In this document: piece after piece, positions 31,663 to 42,624 of the stretch
Numbering within the stretch: the stretch's first letter is position 1
Layout: the number at the start of each line of letters is the position of its first letter
Assembly (NCBI RefSeq): GCF_001423185.1
Contig: NZ_LMOB01000001.1
Coordinates: 1,144,875-1,208,874, forward strand
Reading direction: 5' to 3'
Length of the DNA stretch: 64,000 nucleotides
DNA from: Plantibacter sp. Leaf314
Lineage (GTDB): Bacteria > Actinomycetota > Actinomycetes > Actinomycetales > Microbacteriaceae
Position numbers and translations under genes: made by a program
Notes under the pieces: model-generated
Database searches by the model: none
Seen by the model: the letters and a program-made list of their open reading frames with translations, nothing else
What the model was told of the DNA's origin: nothing

Positions 31663-33159
31663 ATGACCTCGACTCTCACCGCCGGAACCCCGGCCGTCTC
31701 CTCACGTCGCTGGTGGACGCTCGTCACCGTCGGCCTCGCGCAACTCATGGTCGTGCTCGACGCCACGGTCGTGAACATCGCGATGCCCGCAGCCCAAGCC
31801 GACCTCGGCTTCTCGGACGGCGACCGCCAGTGGATCGTCACCGCCTACTCGCTCGCCTTCGGCAGCCTCCTGCTGCTCGGTGGACGCCTCTCCGACCTCA
31901 TGGGCCGCAAGCGGGCGTTCATCATCGGACTCATCGGCTTCGCGGTCGCCTCGGCGCTCGGCGGCGCCGCCGACTCGTTCGGGATGCTCGTCGCCGCACG
32001 GGCACTCCAGGGCGTCTTCGCCGCACTCCTCGCCCCGACCGCACTCGCCATGCTCACCACCACCTTCACGATCCCGAAGGAACGCGCCAGGGCCTTCGGC
32101 GTCTTCGGCGCGATCGCCGGTGCGGGTGGCGCCGTCGGACTCCTCCTCGGCGGGTTCCTGACCGAACAGTTCGACTGGCGTTGGAACCTCTCCATCAACG
32201 TGTTCATCGCCGTGATCGCGATCGTCGGCGCCGTCGTCTTCATCACCACGCCGAAGGCTACCGGTCCGCGTCCGAAGCTCGACGTCCCCGGCACCGTGCT
32301 CGTCTCAGGTGCGCTGTTCAGCCTGGTGTACGGCTTCGCGAACGCGGAGACCGACGGCTGGGACTCGCCGCTCAGCTGGGGGTTCCTCACCGCTGCCGGC
32401 GTGCTGCTCATCGCCTTCGTCCTCTGGCAGCGACGAGCCGCCCACCCGCTCCTCCCCCTGTCGATCGTCCTCGACCGCAACCGCGGAGCGGCGTTCATCT
32501 CGGTGATGATCGCCGGAGCAGGGATGTTCGGCATCTTCCTGTTCGTCACGTACTACCTGCAGGCCTCGCTCGGCTACTCCCCGCAGCAGACGGGCTTCGC
32601 CTTCCTGCCGATGATCGCGATGCTCGTGCTCGCCGCCCAGCTCGGGACGAACCTCCTCGTCCCGCGCTTCGGACCGAAGGTGATGGTGCCGTTCGGCATG
32701 ACCCTCGGAGCGGTCGGGATGCTCCTGCTCACCCGACTCGACCTCGACAGCTCCTACCTGGGCGACGTGATGCCCGCGCTCATGGTGCTCGGCTTCGCGA
32801 TGGGGTCGATCATGCCCGCCTCGATGCAGACCGCGACCCTCGGCGTGGATCGCGCGTTCGCCGGCGTCGCCTCGGCGACGGTCAACACGAGCCAGCAGGT
32901 GGGCGGCTCGATCGGTGTGGCGCTGCTCAACACCCTCGCGGCGAGCGCCGCCACGGCCTACATCACGGACAACGCCCCACCGACGGCCGAGGTGCTCGCC
33001 CAGGCGGCCATCCGCAGCTACCAGACGGCGTACTTCTGGGGTGCCGGCTTCTTCGCGGTCGGCGCTGTGACCGCGGCGCTGCTGTTCCGCCGACGCAACC
33101 AGGGACTCGCCTTGCACCACGCCCCAGAGGCGTCGACGGAGCCGGTGCTCGCGCACTGA
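31663..33159 (+). CDS. DHA2-type MFS drug exporter
   Basis: The protein is about 498 aa with roughly 14 membrane helices, the DHA2 length. Motifs include LMVVLDATVVNIAMP in helix 1, motif A GGRLSDLMGRKRAF and motif C GAIAGAGGAVGLLLGG. It is a proton-driven multidrug exporter of unknown substrate. The ATG at 31663 lies 11 nt after a -10-like GTATAT; the ATG at 31651 is an alternative. The divergent TetR gene is its likely regulator. Confidence 0.9.
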   Translation: MTSTLTAGTPAVSSRRWWTLVTVGLAQLMVVLDATVVNIAMPAAQADLGFSDGDRQWIVTAYSLAFGSLLLLGGRLSDLMGRKRAFIIGLIGFAVASALGGAADSFGMLVAARALQGVFAALLAPTALAMLTTTFTIPKERARAFGVFGAIAGAGGAVGLLLGGFLTEQFDWRWNLSINVFIAVIAIVGAVVFITTPKATGPRPKLDVPGTVLVSGALFSLVYGFANAETDGWDSPLSWGFLTAAGVLLIAFVLWQRRAAHPLLPLSIVLDRNRGAAFISVMIAGAGMFGIFLFVTYYLQASLGYSPQQTGFAFLPMIAMLVLAAQLGTNLLVPRFGPKVMVPFGMTLGAVGMLLLTRLDLDSSYLGDVMPALMVLGFAMGSIMPASMQTATLGVDRAFAGVASATVNTSQQVGGSIGVALLNTLAASAATAYITDNAPPTAEVLAQAAIRSYQTAYFWGAGFFAVGAVTAALLFRRRNQGLALHHAPEASTEPVLAH

Positions 33160-33172
33160 GCCGTCGTCGCAG

Positions 33173-33212
33173 CACCGCCGGCCGTCACGCGAACGTGTGG
33201 CGGCCGGCGGTG
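33173..33212. terminator. Bidirectional terminator between MFS and DUF2200 genes
   Basis: CACCGCCGGCCG and CGGCCGGCGGTG form a 12-bp perfect stem with an inner short helix, between convergent genes. Confidence 0.7.
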
Positions 33213-33241
33213 TCGGGGCGGGGCGGGTGCGTGCTCTCGGG

Positions 33242-33598
33242 TCAGGCGGGTTCGCGGAGGATCGAGGTCATCTTCTTGCCCTTCGCGACCTCGTCCACCA
33301 ACTTGTCGAGCTGGCGGATCCGCTGCATGAGCGGATCCTCGATCTCCTCGACGCGGATGCCGCAGATGAGGCCCGTGATGAGCGAGGCGCTGGGGTGCAT
33401 CGCCGGGGCTTCGGCGAAGAAGGTCTCCATGTCGGTTCCGTCGGCCACCACCCGCTCGATCCCGGCGGCGTCGTAGCCCGTGAGCCACGTGACGACCTGA
33501 TCGACCTCGGCCTTCGTGTGCCCCTTCCGCTCCGCCTTCGCCACGTAGTGCGGGTAGATGCTGCCGAAGCTCGTCGTGAAGATGCGGTGTCCTGCCAT
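33242..33598 (-). CDS. DUF2200 family protein
   Basis: The 118-aa soluble protein begins [20 protein letters not shown], with [20 protein letters not shown] next. This is the recognisable DUF2200 pattern, and the protein has family length. The conserved family has no established function; it may have been linked to stress. It stands alone, convergent with the MFS gene. Confidence 0.85.
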   Translation of the reverse strand: MAGHRIFTTSFGSIYPHYVAKAERKGHTKAEVDQVVTWLTGYDAAGIERVVADGTDMETFFAEAPAMHPSASLITGLICGIRVEEIEDPLMQRIRQLDKLVDEVAKGKKMTSILREPA

Positions 33599-33734
33599 AG
33601 CGGCCAGTCTCCCACCGGCGGTCGCCTTGGGCCAGACCGCCCGCTCGATCCGTCGCGGGTCGTCCGCCGTCCGTCGCTGGTCGTCCGCCGCTCGGGGGAC
33701 GCGTCGGGCCGGAGGGGCTGCCTACGCTGGCTGC

Positions 33735-34823
33735 ATGACGGATCCCGGACAGCTCCCGCAGACGACTTCGCCGTCCTTCTCGACGGCGCCTCCCGCACAG
33801 GCCGACACGGTCGAGCCCCCGCGGCGGACGGCGACGTACGACCACGCCCTCCGAGCCGCGCCCGCCTGGTGGCGAGGTGCGCTCGCCCTCCTCCTGCTCG
33901 TGGTGGGTTTCCTCATTTTCTCCGTCGCCTTCGGAAGCGTCGCCCTGATCATCGACGTCGCCACCGGGGCGTACACGCTCGACGACGTCGCGAACGGCCT
34001 GATGACGTTGACGCCGGTCACGATGCTCGCGAACAACCTGTCGCTCGCAGCGCTCATCCCCGCGTCGATGCTCATCCAGTGGGCGCTCTTCGGCGTTCGG
34101 CCACGGTGGCTGTCCTCGGTGGAGGGGCGGTTCCGTTGGCGCTGGTTCGGGCGGCTCGCCCTCATCATCATCCCGGTCTGGGTGGTGTACGTCGGAGGTT
34201 CGTTCCTCCTGTCCCCGTTGGAACCCGTCGTGCTCGACGGCACCGTGATCGCCATGCTCGCCGTCGTCGTCCTCACCACACCCCTGCAGTCGGCCGGGGA
34301 GGAGTACGGTGCGCGCGGTCTCATCCAGCGCTCCGTCGGCTCCTGGTTCAGCCGCCCGATGACCGCCTTCGTCGTCGGCACGATCGCCTCCGGCGCCGTC
34401 TTCGCCTCGGTGCACTTCGCGGGCGACCCGTGGCTCATCGCCTACTACTTCGTGTTCGGCGCCTCGATGTCCTTCGCCGCCCGGGGCACGGGCGGCCTGG
34501 AGGCGCCGGTGCTGATCCACGCGACGAACAACCTCCTCCTGCTCGTGCCCACGGCGCTGATGTCGCAGACCGACCAGGTCTTCGAGCGGGGCGACGGGGC
34601 CGGCGGACCGTTCATGCTCATCCCGATGGCGTTGTGCGTCGCCGCAGCCGTGGTGAGCACCTGGTGGGGCCGCAGGAACGGCGTCGTCGCGACCGCTCCG
34701 CTGCCGCCGAGCCGGGTGACGAAGCAGCACGGCACGCCGCCGACCGCGACGGCCGCTCCGATGGCTACGCCGACGGTGCGCCCGACGACGACGCAGGATC
34801 CGTCGGAGGCTCCACCGCGATGA
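33735..34823 (+). CDS. CPBP-family intramembrane metalloprotease
   Basis: The 362-aa membrane protein has about eight helices. The CPBP/Abi motifs are present: EEYGARG (EExxxR), FASVHF and HATNN. A proline/threonine-rich N terminus and a disordered C-terminal tail flank the core. Family members cleave CAAX-like or other membrane proteins; the substrate here is unknown. The last 59 bp overlap the convergent ybaK-like gene. Confidence 0.86.
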   Translation: MTDPGQLPQTTSPSFSTAPPAQADTVEPPRRTATYDHALRAAPAWWRGALALLLLVVGFLIFSVAFGSVALIIDVATGAYTLDDVANGLMTLTPVTMLANNLSLAALIPASMLIQWALFGVRPRWLSSVEGRFRWRWFGRLALIIIPVWVVYVGGSFLLSPLEPVVLDGTVIAMLAVVVLTTPLQSAGEEYGARGLIQRSVGSWFSRPMTAFVVGTIASGAVFASVHFAGDPWLIAYYFVFGASMSFAARGTGGLEAPVLIHATNNLLLLVPTALMSQTDQVFERGDGAGGPFMLIPMALCVAAAVVSTWWGRRNGVVATAPLPPSRVTKQHGTPPTATAAPMATPTVRPTTTQDPSEAPPR

Positions 34824-35280
34824 CCTGCCCGCCGGTCACGCGCACGAGCTCCTCGAACGTCGTGGGGAAGACCGTGTGCGCGTGGCCGGCCGCGGCCCAG
34901 ACCTCCGGGTACGCGGCGAGTGCCTCGTCCACGTAGGTGCGGATCGGCTCGGGGTGACCGACCGGCGCCACACCACCGATGACCTGCCCGGTCGCCGCCT
35001 TGACGACCTCGGCGTCGGCGCGCTTGAGCCGTCCGCCCAGCCGCTCGCCGAGCCAGGCCGTGTCGACCCGGTGCGCGCCGCTCGTCAGGATCAAGGTCGG
35101 TTCACCGTCGAGGGTGAACACAAGGGAGTTCGCGATGGCGCCGGCGGCGACCCCGAGGGCCTCCGCTGCGAGAGCCGCCGTTCGAGCGGCGTCGTCGAGC
35201 CACGTGACCTCCCCCTGAGCGCCGCGATCCCGGAGCGTGCGCTCGACGATGGACACGGCCGGGTGCGTTCGATCACTCAT
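34765..35280 (-). CDS. YbaK/ProX-type aminoacyl-tRNA deacylase
   Basis: The 171-aa protein has the YbaK/aa-tRNA editing fold: AIANSLVFTLDGEPTLILTSG, the KRADAEVVKAATGQVIGGVA region and GHPEPIRTYVDEALAAYPEV. The lysine in LKRADAEVV and the glycine-rich loop fit the family. It probably removes mischarged amino acids from tRNA. Its 3' end overlaps the convergent CPBP gene. Confidence 0.85.
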   Translation of the reverse strand: MSDRTHPAVSIVERTLRDRGAQGEVTWLDDAARTAALAAEALGVAAGAIANSLVFTLDGEPTLILTSGAHRVDTAWLGERLGGRLKRADAEVVKAATGQVIGGVAPVGHPEPIRTYVDEALAAYPEVWAAAGHAHTVFPTTFEELVRVTGGQVIAVEPPTDPASSSGAPSA

Positions 35281-35345
35281 ACGACCATGGTGCCGCATCG
35301 GGTCGCGCGTGCGCGAGGGTCGGTGATCCGGAGCCGCTCGGCGCG

Positions 35346-36158
35346 TCAGTCCCCGAGCGGCACCAGGGTGACCGGCAGCCCGGCCTCCCTGAGGCTCGCC
35401 ACGATCTCGGGTGAGGCACCGTCGTCGGTCAACAGGGCGTCGAAGGCGTCGAGTCCGGCGATCCGGCCGAGCTGTCGCACCCCGAGCTTCGAAGCGTCGG
35501 CGACCACGACCACGCGTTCGGCCGCGCGGACCATCCTGGCCTTCACCTCGGCTTCGGGCAGGTTGACGTTGGTGACGCCATGCTCGGCGTCGACCCCGTT
35601 GCACCCGATGAAGGCGAAGTCGGCGTGGACCTGCCCGAGCAACGACCCGGCGAGGGGGTCGACGAGCGAATGCTGGAGTGGCCGCAGCGATCCGCCGGTC
35701 ACGATCACCGAGAACCTCGGTATCTCCGACTCGAGCTCGAGGGCGATGGTCAGGCCGTTGGTGATCACGACGAGGTCGGAGAGGTCCCGTCGGGCTTTGA
35801 GTGCTCGGGCGAGGGCGAGACCGGTGCTGCCGACGTCGACGATCACGCTCTGTCCGGAGCGCACCATCGCCGCGGCGGCCTCACCGATGCGCTGCTTCGC
35901 GTGCGCCGAGGTCGCGGTCGCGAGTTCGATGGGCGACTCGACGGCTCCACGGCCCAACACCGGCATCGCGCCACCGTGCACACGGACGGCGTCGCCCTGG
36001 TCGACGAGGGTGTCGAGGTCGGTCCGTGCGGTCACCCGGGAGACACCGAAGTCCTCGGAGATGTCGGCCACGCGGACGAAACCGCGCTCGTCCAGGAGCT
36101 CACGGATGCGGTCGCGGCGCAGCGGCGCAGGCAGCTGGATCGGATCATCGACGGACAT
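35346..36158 (-). CDS. DeoR/GlpR-family regulator of galactose genes
   Basis: The 270-aa protein has an N-terminal DeoR HTH (RRDRIRELLDERGFVRVADI, then EDFGVSRVTARTDLDTL) and a C-terminal sugar-phosphate-sensing domain with IVDVGSTGLALARAL, VVITNGLTIALEL and FIGCNGVDAEHGVTN. It is divergent from galT-galK and is probably their repressor, released by a sugar phosphate. A perfect inverted repeat lies between the genes. Confidence 0.88.
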   Translation of the reverse strand: MSVDDPIQLPAPLRRDRIRELLDERGFVRVADISEDFGVSRVTARTDLDTLVDQGDAVRVHGGAMPVLGRGAVESPIELATATSAHAKQRIGEAAAAMVRSGQSVIVDVGSTGLALARALKARRDLSDLVVITNGLTIALELESEIPRFSVIVTGGSLRPLQHSLVDPLAGSLLGQVHADFAFIGCNGVDAEHGVTNVNLPEAEVKARMVRAAERVVVVADASKLGVRQLGRIAGLDAFDALLTDDGASPEIVASLREAGLPVTLVPLGD

Positions 36159-36160
36159 GC

Positions 36161-36213
36161 TTGAATCTTCGCCGACTTGCCTATACTTTTCAAGACGAAA
36201 CGTTGCACGTTTC
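36161..36213 (+). promoter_or_regulatory. galTK promoter and DeoR-type operator
   Basis: TTGAAT (36161) and TATACT (36182) are 15 bp apart. Immediately downstream, GAAACGT-TGC-ACGTTTC (36197-36213) is a perfect 7-bp inverted repeat covering the expected transcription start. A bound DeoR-type repressor would block initiation. Confidence 0.7.
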
Positions 36214-36241
36214 CGTTCGACAACCCGTTCAGAGGATCCCC

Positions 36242-37389
36242 ATGCCCCAACTCGACGACAGCTTCGTCATCGACCCGGCGATCGCGAGCAGCACCCAGCG
36301 CCTCGCCGACGGCCGCGAACTCATCTACTTCGACGACGTCGACACGACGTTGCCCGCGGAACGGCTGCCGGACACCCGCGACCTCGCGGCACGCCCCCCG
36401 ACCGCGTCCATGCGCCAGGATCCGCTGACCGGCGAATGGATCTCGATCGCCGCGGCACGCCAGAACCGCGTGATGCTGCCGCCCGCCAACCTCGACCCGC
36501 TCGCCCCCGCGAGCCCGTCGAACCCCTCCGAGATCCCCGATCAGTACGACGTCGCGGTCTTCGAGAACAAGTCGCCGTCCTTCGGCCCGCTCCTCGAGGA
36601 CGAGAACGCCCCCGTCGACCTCGCCGACCTCGCGACCATCGGCATCGGGCGGACCCGCACCTCGGTCGGCCGCTGCGAGGTCGTGAGCTTCAGCCCGTCG
36701 AGCACCGGCTCCTTCGGCTCCCTCTCCCGCACCCGTGCACGCACGGTGATCGAGGCCTGGGCGCGCCGCACGCACGCGCTGTCGCAGATCGACTCGATCC
36801 AGCAGGTGTTCCCGTTCGAGAACCGCGGTGAGCAGATCGGCGTCACCCTCCTCCACCCGCACGGCCAGATCTACTCCTACCCGTACGTGACGCCGCGTAC
36901 CCAGCGGCTCATCGCGGCGAGCGAGGCGTACGGCCCCGGCCTCTTCGCCGACATCCTCGCGTCGGAGCAGGCCGACGAGCGCGTCGTCCTCGCGGGCGAG
37001 CACTGGACAGCCTTCGTCCCCTTCGCCGCCCGTTGGCCCGTCGAGGTGCACCTCATGCCGCACCGGCACGTCCCGGACTTCGCCGCCACCTCCCTCGCGG
37101 AGCGCGACGAACTCGCCGTCCTCTACCTGCGGCTGCTCCGCGGCGTCGACGCCCTCTACGACACCCCGACCCCGTACATCGCCGCCTGGCATCAGGCACC
37201 CACGCGCGTCCACCGCGACGAGCTCCGACTCCACCTGCAGCTCACCTCGCCGCGCCGTGGCGCCGACCGCCTGAAGTACCTGGCCGGCTCCGAAGCCGCC
37301 ATGGGTGCGTGGATCGGCGACGTGCCGCCCGAGTCCACCGCCACCGCCCTGCGCGCCGCGATCGCCGCAGCCGACGAGGAGAACCCCGT

Positions 37390-37393
<4 letters not shown>
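36242..37393 (+). CDS. galT: Galactose-1-phosphate uridylyltransferase
   Basis: The 383-aa Leloir-pathway enzyme exchanges UMP between UDP-glucose and galactose-1-phosphate. The catalytic HPHGQ motif lies in LLHPHGQIYSYPYVTPR. The N-terminal DPLTGEWISIAAARQNR and FEVHLMPHRHVPDF-like segments (here VEVHLMPHRHVPDF) fit the family. It overlaps galK as ATGA and lies behind a DeoR-controlled promoter. Confidence 0.95.
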
Positions 37394-38550
<1,157 letters not shown>

Positions 38551-38562
38551 GCCCCGACGACG

Positions 38563-38604
38563 ACGGCCCGGTCCCATCAGCGCGAGCTGACGGGACCGGG
38601 CCGT
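38563..38604. terminator. Bidirectional terminator between galK and folD
   Basis: ACGGCCCGGTCCC and GGGACCGGGCCGT pair over 13 bp around an inner CAGC/GCTG stem, between convergent genes. Confidence 0.8.
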
Positions 38605-38618
38605 TCCAATGCGGAGCG

Positions 38619-39497
38619 CTACTCGGCGGGCGTCGCCATGCGGACCACGTTCGCGAGGAGACCCACGCGGGTCATGGGTCCGACCCCGCCGGGGTTCGGA
38701 CTCATCCACGAAGCGACCTCGGCGACGTCCGGTGCGACGTCGCCGACGACGCGGGACTTGCCCGTCTCCGGGTCGGTCTCGCGGCTCACGCCGACGTCGA
38801 GGACGATGACGCCCGGCTTGACGGCGTCGCGCGTGACGATGCCGGGGACACCGGCCGCCGCGACGATGACGTCGGCCGTGCGCAGGATGTCGTCGAGACC
38901 GACCGTGCCGGTGTGGGTCAACGTCACGGTGGCGTTGACATCACGGCGCGTCAGCAGCGGGCCGATGGCCCGACCGACGGTGACCCCGCGGCCCACGACG
39001 ACGACGTGCTTCCCGGCCCAGCTGAGCCCGTGGCGCTCGACCAGCTCGACGACGCCCTTCGGCGTGCACGGCAGCGGGGTGTGGATCGGCCGGTTGACGT
39101 TGAGCACGAGCCGCCCGAGGTTCGTCGGGTGGAGCCCGTCGGCGTCCTTCTCGGGATCGATACGCTCGAGGATCGCATCGGTGTCGATGTGCTTCGGCAA
39201 CGGCAGCTGCACGATGTAGCCCGTGCAGCTCTCGTCGGCGTTGAGCTCGTCGATGACGGCCTCGAGATCCTCCTGGGACACCGTCTCCGGCAGGTCGCGA
39301 CGGATGGACTCCATGCCCACCTCGGCGCAGTCGCGGTGCTTCCCGGCGACGTACCACTGCGAACCCGGGTCGGAACCGACGAGGACGGTTCCGAGGCCGA
39401 CCGAGATGCCGCGCTCCTTGAGCGCGGCCACCTCGATCGCGATCTCGGACTTGATGACGGAGGCCTTGGCCTTGCCGTCGAGGATCTGTGCGGTCAT
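38619..39497 (-). CDS. folD: Methylenetetrahydrofolate dehydrogenase/cyclohydrolase
   Basis: The 292-aa bifunctional enzyme interconverts 5,10-methylene-, methenyl- and 10-formyl-THF. Signatures include [20 protein letters not shown] (active-site Lys), [13 protein letters not shown] and the NADP-binding [14 protein letters not shown]. It follows glyA by 11 bp, forming a one-carbon operon controlled by the riboswitch upstream of glyA. Confidence 0.96.
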   Translation of the reverse strand: MTAQILDGKAKASVIKSEIAIEVAALKERGISVGLGTVLVGSDPGSQWYVAGKHRDCAEVGMESIRRDLPETVSQEDLEAVIDELNADESCTGYIVQLPLPKHIDTDAILERIDPEKDADGLHPTNLGRLVLNVNRPIHTPLPCTPKGVVELVERHGLSWAGKHVVVVGRGVTVGRAIGPLLTRRDVNATVTLTHTGTVGLDDILRTADVIVAAAGVPGIVTRDAVKPGVIVLDVGVSRETDPETGKSRVVGDVAPDVAEVASWMSPNPGGVGPMTRVGLLANVVRMATPAE

Positions 39498-39508
39498 GCT
39501 CCGGGGCC

Positions 39509-40780
39509 CTACTGCTGCAGGCCGGCGTAGAGCGGGAAACGCTCGGCGAGCGCCGTGACGCGCTCGCGGAGCGCACCGGACTCGGCACCGTTGCGGAGCG
39601 CGAGGGCGATGATGTCGGCGACCTCGGCGAACTCGGCGTCGCCGAAGCCACGCGTCGCGAGCGCCGGCGTACCGATCCGGAGCCCCGAGGTGACCATCGG
39701 CGGTCGCGGGTCGAACGGCACCGAGTTGCGGTTGACCGTGATGCCGACCTCGTGGAGGAGGTCTTCGGCCTGCTGCCCGTCGAGTTCCGAGGTCCGGAGG
39801 TCGGCGAGCACCATGTGCACGTCGGTGCCACCGGTGAGGACGTCGATGCCGGCGGCCTTCGACGCGTCAGTGGTGAGCGCCTCGGCGAGGAGCTTGGCGC
39901 CACGGAGTGTGCGCTCCTGACGGTCCTTGAACTCGGCCGTCGCGGCGAGCTTGAACGCCGTGGCCTTCGCGGCGATGACGTGCATGAGCGGCCCACCCTG
40001 CTGGCCGGGGAACACGTTGGAGTTGAGCTTCTTGGCGAGTTCCATGTCGCGGCTGACGATGAAGCCGGAGCGCGGTCCGCCGATCGTCTTGTGCACGGTC
40101 GAGGAGACGACGTCGGCGAACGGCACGGGCGAGGGGTGCACGCCTGCGGCGACGAGTCCGGCGAAGTGCGCCATGTCCACCCAGAGCTTCGCGCCGACCT
40201 CGTCGGCGATCGCACGGAAGGCGGCGAAGTCGAGCTGACGCGGGTAGGCGGACCACCCGGCGATGATGACCTGCGGCTTGTGCTCGAGCGCCTTGTCGCG
40301 CACGACGTCCATGTCGACGAGGAAGGTCTCGGGGTCGACGCCGTACGAGACGGCGTTGTAGAGCTTGCCCGAGAAGTTGAGCTTCATGCCGTGGGTGAGG
40401 TGGCCACCGTGGGCCAGCTCGAGCCCGAGGATGGTGTCGCCCGGGGTGGCGATGGCCGAGAGCACCGCGGCGTTCGCGGTCGCTCCCGAGTGGGGCTGGA
40501 CGTTCGCGTACGCGGCACCGAAGAGGCTCTTGGCGCGCTCGATCGCGAGCGACTCGGCGATGTCGACGAACTCGCATCCGCCGTAGTACCGGCGGCCGGG
40601 GTATCCCTCCGCGTACTTGTTCGTCAGCACGCTGCCCTGCGACTGCAGGACGGAGACGGGCACGAAGTTCTCGCTCGCGATCATCTCGAGGGTGTTGCGC
40701 TGGCGACCGAGCTCCTGCTCGAGGACCGCGGCGATCTCGGGATCGACCTCGGAGAGTGGCGCGTTGAAGGTGTCGGACAA
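39509..40780 (-). CDS. glyA: Serine hydroxymethyltransferase
   Basis: The 423-aa PLP enzyme converts serine and THF to glycine and methylene-THF. The PLP lysine is in [14 protein letters not shown]. Other family segments are [26 protein letters not shown] and [13 protein letters not shown]. The start codon is TTG at 40780, with AGGGAG about 8 nt upstream. It is the first gene of glyA-folD and lies behind a probable ZTP riboswitch. Confidence 0.96.
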   Translation of the reverse strand: MSDTFNAPLSEVDPEIAAVLEQELGRQRNTLEMIASENFVPVSVLQSQGSVLTNKYAEGYPGRRYYGGCEFVDIAESLAIERAKSLFGAAYANVQPHSGATANAAVLSAIATPGDTILGLELAHGGHLTHGMKLNFSGKLYNAVSYGVDPETFLVDMDVVRDKALEHKPQVIIAGWSAYPRQLDFAAFRAIADEVGAKLWVDMAHFAGLVAAGVHPSPVPFADVVSSTVHKTIGGPRSGFIVSRDMELAKKLNSNVFPGQQGGPLMHVIAAKATAFKLAATAEFKDRQERTLRGAKLLAEALTTDASKAAGIDVLTGGTDVHMVLADLRTSELDGQQAEDLLHEVGITVNRNSVPFDPRPPMVTSGLRIGTPALATRGFGDAEFAEVADIIALALRNGAESGALRERVTALAERFPLYAGLQQ

Positions 40781-40817
40781 GACTGGCTCCCTTTTGTGAC
40801 AGAACGGATGTCGGTGA

Positions 40818-40937
40818 TGTGCCGTTTCGGCCCAGGCGTGCGGCCGAATCCGCCCTTGTCTTCAAGGTGCAGGGTCGCTCCCCGATGGTGAACCATCTGA
40901 GGCGGAGCGGGCTCCGTCTATACGCCAGTTGCGACTG
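40818..40937 (-). promoter_or_regulatory. Probable ZTP (pfl) riboswitch controlling glyA-folD
   Basis: On the minus strand the leader reads CAACTGGCG, a hairpin, CCATCGGGGAGCG, a variable region, and then a hairpin TTCGGCC-GCACGCCT-GGGCCGAA whose loop holds GCCTGGGC. These conserved blocks and their order match the ZTP/pfl motif known upstream of glyA and folD in actinobacteria. A TATGCT -10 element (40948-40943) would start transcription just before it. ZTP accumulates when 10-formyl-THF is low, so it would switch the operon on. Confidence 0.82.
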
Positions 40938-41106
40938 CTAGCAGCATAGCAACGGGACGGCTGTCGCGCACCGTTCCGGACCGGGTCCCGACGCCGCTGC
41001 GACACCCTCCGCACGGGCTGTGACAGGATGGTTCGACTTGTGTTCACCGTCCGAACAAACCCGCTCGGACGGACGCGCACGACGGTCAGCCAGCGAAGGA
41101 ACCTGC

Positions 41107-42624
41107 ATGAGTCTGCTCCCCCGCCCCCGCTCGCAGCGCTCGGATCCGTCCGCCGAACCGTTCGTGCTCGAGTCGGGGACCAGGGTGATCACCAGCCCCG
41201 AAGCCGCCACGCCGGCCCGGCTGCTGGCCGAGGCGCTGCGGACGTCGACGGGGTACGCGATCCCGGTCGACACGGTCGCGGCGGACGAGCGCGGTGCGGA
41301 TCACCTCGCGACCGGCGGGTGTCCTGCGATCACCCTCAGCATCGACGAACGGCTCACTCCGACACCTGAGGCCTATCGACTGACGGTGACGGCGGAGGGC
41401 GTCGACCTGGTCGGTTCCGACGCGGCGGGCGTCCTCTATGCCACACAGACCCTCCGCCAGTTACTCCCGCCCGCCACCTGGGCGCCGCAGGCCAGCGCGC
41501 AGGTGTGGGAGGCGGCCGCCGTCGTCGTCGACGATGCGCCGCGCTTCGCCTACCGCGGCGTCATGCTCGACGTCGCACGGCACTTCTTCACGGTCGCGCA
41601 GGTGCAGCGGTTCATCGACCAGCTGGCGAGTCTCAAGCTCAACCACCTGCACCTGCACCTCAGCGACGACCAGGGCTGGCGGCTCGAGATCGCCGGCTGG
41701 CCGGAGCTGACCGGCATCGGGGCGGCGACGGCCGTGGGCGGTGGCGAGGGCGGCTTCTACACCGCCGCGGACTACCGCGCCATCGTCGACTACGCCGCCG
41801 ACCGCGCGATCACGATCGTCCCGGAGATCGACGTGCCCGGCCACACCAACGCGGCCCTCGCGGCCTACCCCGAGCTCAATGCGGACGGGGTCGCGCGCGA
41901 GCCCTACACCGGCACCGAGGTCGGCTTCTCGAGTCTCGCCATCCGTTCCGAGACCACGTACGCGTTCCTCGAGGACGTCTTCGGCCAGCTCGCGGCGCTC
42001 ACACCGGGACCGTACCTCCACCTCGGCGGCGACGAGGCACTCGCGACCCCGGAGGCCGACTTCCGCTGGTTCGCCCGACGGGTGTCCGAGCTGGTCGCCG
42101 CCACCGGCAAGACCGCCGTCGCCTGGCATGAGTTCGGCGCATCCGGCGAGCTCGCGCCGGGCACCGTCGGCCAGTACTGGAACTACGTCGCACCCGAACC
42201 GGGTCACTCCGAGCAGCTGCGGTCGTTCGTGCGACAGGGCGGGCGGGTGATCATGTCGCCGGCCGACGCCGCCTACCTCGACATGCAGTACCCCGACGAC
42301 GACTCGGCCGGACTCACCTGGGCGGACGGGCCGACGAGTGTGGAACGCTCGGCGGCCTGGGAACCGACCGACGTCGTCGCGGGTGTCGGCGAAGAGGACA
42401 TCCTCGGTGTGGAGGCGCCGCTCTGGACCGAGACCGTGGGCGACGTCGAGACACTGGAGTTCCTGGTGTTCCCGCGCATCGCCTCGGTCGCCGAGATCGG
42501 TTGGTCCGAGCGTCGCGCCGCCGACTGGCCCGACTTCCGGGATCGTCTGGCGGAGATCGCCCGCGGCTGGTCGGCATCGGGGATCGCGTTCCACCGCTCG
42601 CCCGAGGTCGACTGGCTCAGCTGA
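41107..42624 (+). CDS. GH20 beta-N-acetylhexosaminidase
   Basis: The 505-aa glycoside hydrolase has an N-terminal GH20b domain (about residues 15-140) and a TIM-barrel catalytic domain. The catalytic Asp-Glu pair is in LHLGGDEAL. Other family segments are FAYRGVMLDVARHFF, HLHLSDDQGWRLEI and PEIDVPGHTNAAL. No signal peptide is visible, so it may act in the cytoplasm on imported chito-oligosaccharides. AGGAA lies 6 nt before the ATG. It fits the nagA/nagB genes in the window. Confidence 0.93.
   Translation: MSLLPRPRSQRSDPSAEPFVLESGTRVITSPEAATPARLLAEALRTSTGYAIPVDTVAADERGADHLATGGCPAITLSIDERLTPTPEAYRLTVTAEGVDLVGSDAAGVLYATQTLRQLLPPATWAPQASAQVWEAAAVVVDDAPRFAYRGVMLDVARHFFTVAQVQRFIDQLASLKLNHLHLHLSDDQGWRLEIAGWPELTGIGAATAVGGGEGGFYTAADYRAIVDYAADRAITIVPEIDVPGHTNAALAAYPELNADGVAREPYTGTEVGFSSLAIRSETTYAFLEDVFGQLAALTPGPYLHLGGDEALATPEADFRWFARRVSELVAATGKTAVAWHEFGASGELAPGTVGQYWNYVAPEPGHSEQLRSFVRQGGRVIMSPADAAYLDMQYPDDDSAGLTWADGPTSVERSAAWEPTDVVAGVGEEDILGVEAPLWTETVGDVETLEFLVFPRIASVAEIGWSERRAADWPDFRDRLAEIARGWSASGIAFHRSPEVDWLS

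Noticed and set aside
40818..40937. Glycine riboswitch upstream of glyA
   Set aside because: The tandem glycine-aptamer layout is absent, while the conserved blocks match the ZTP motif better.
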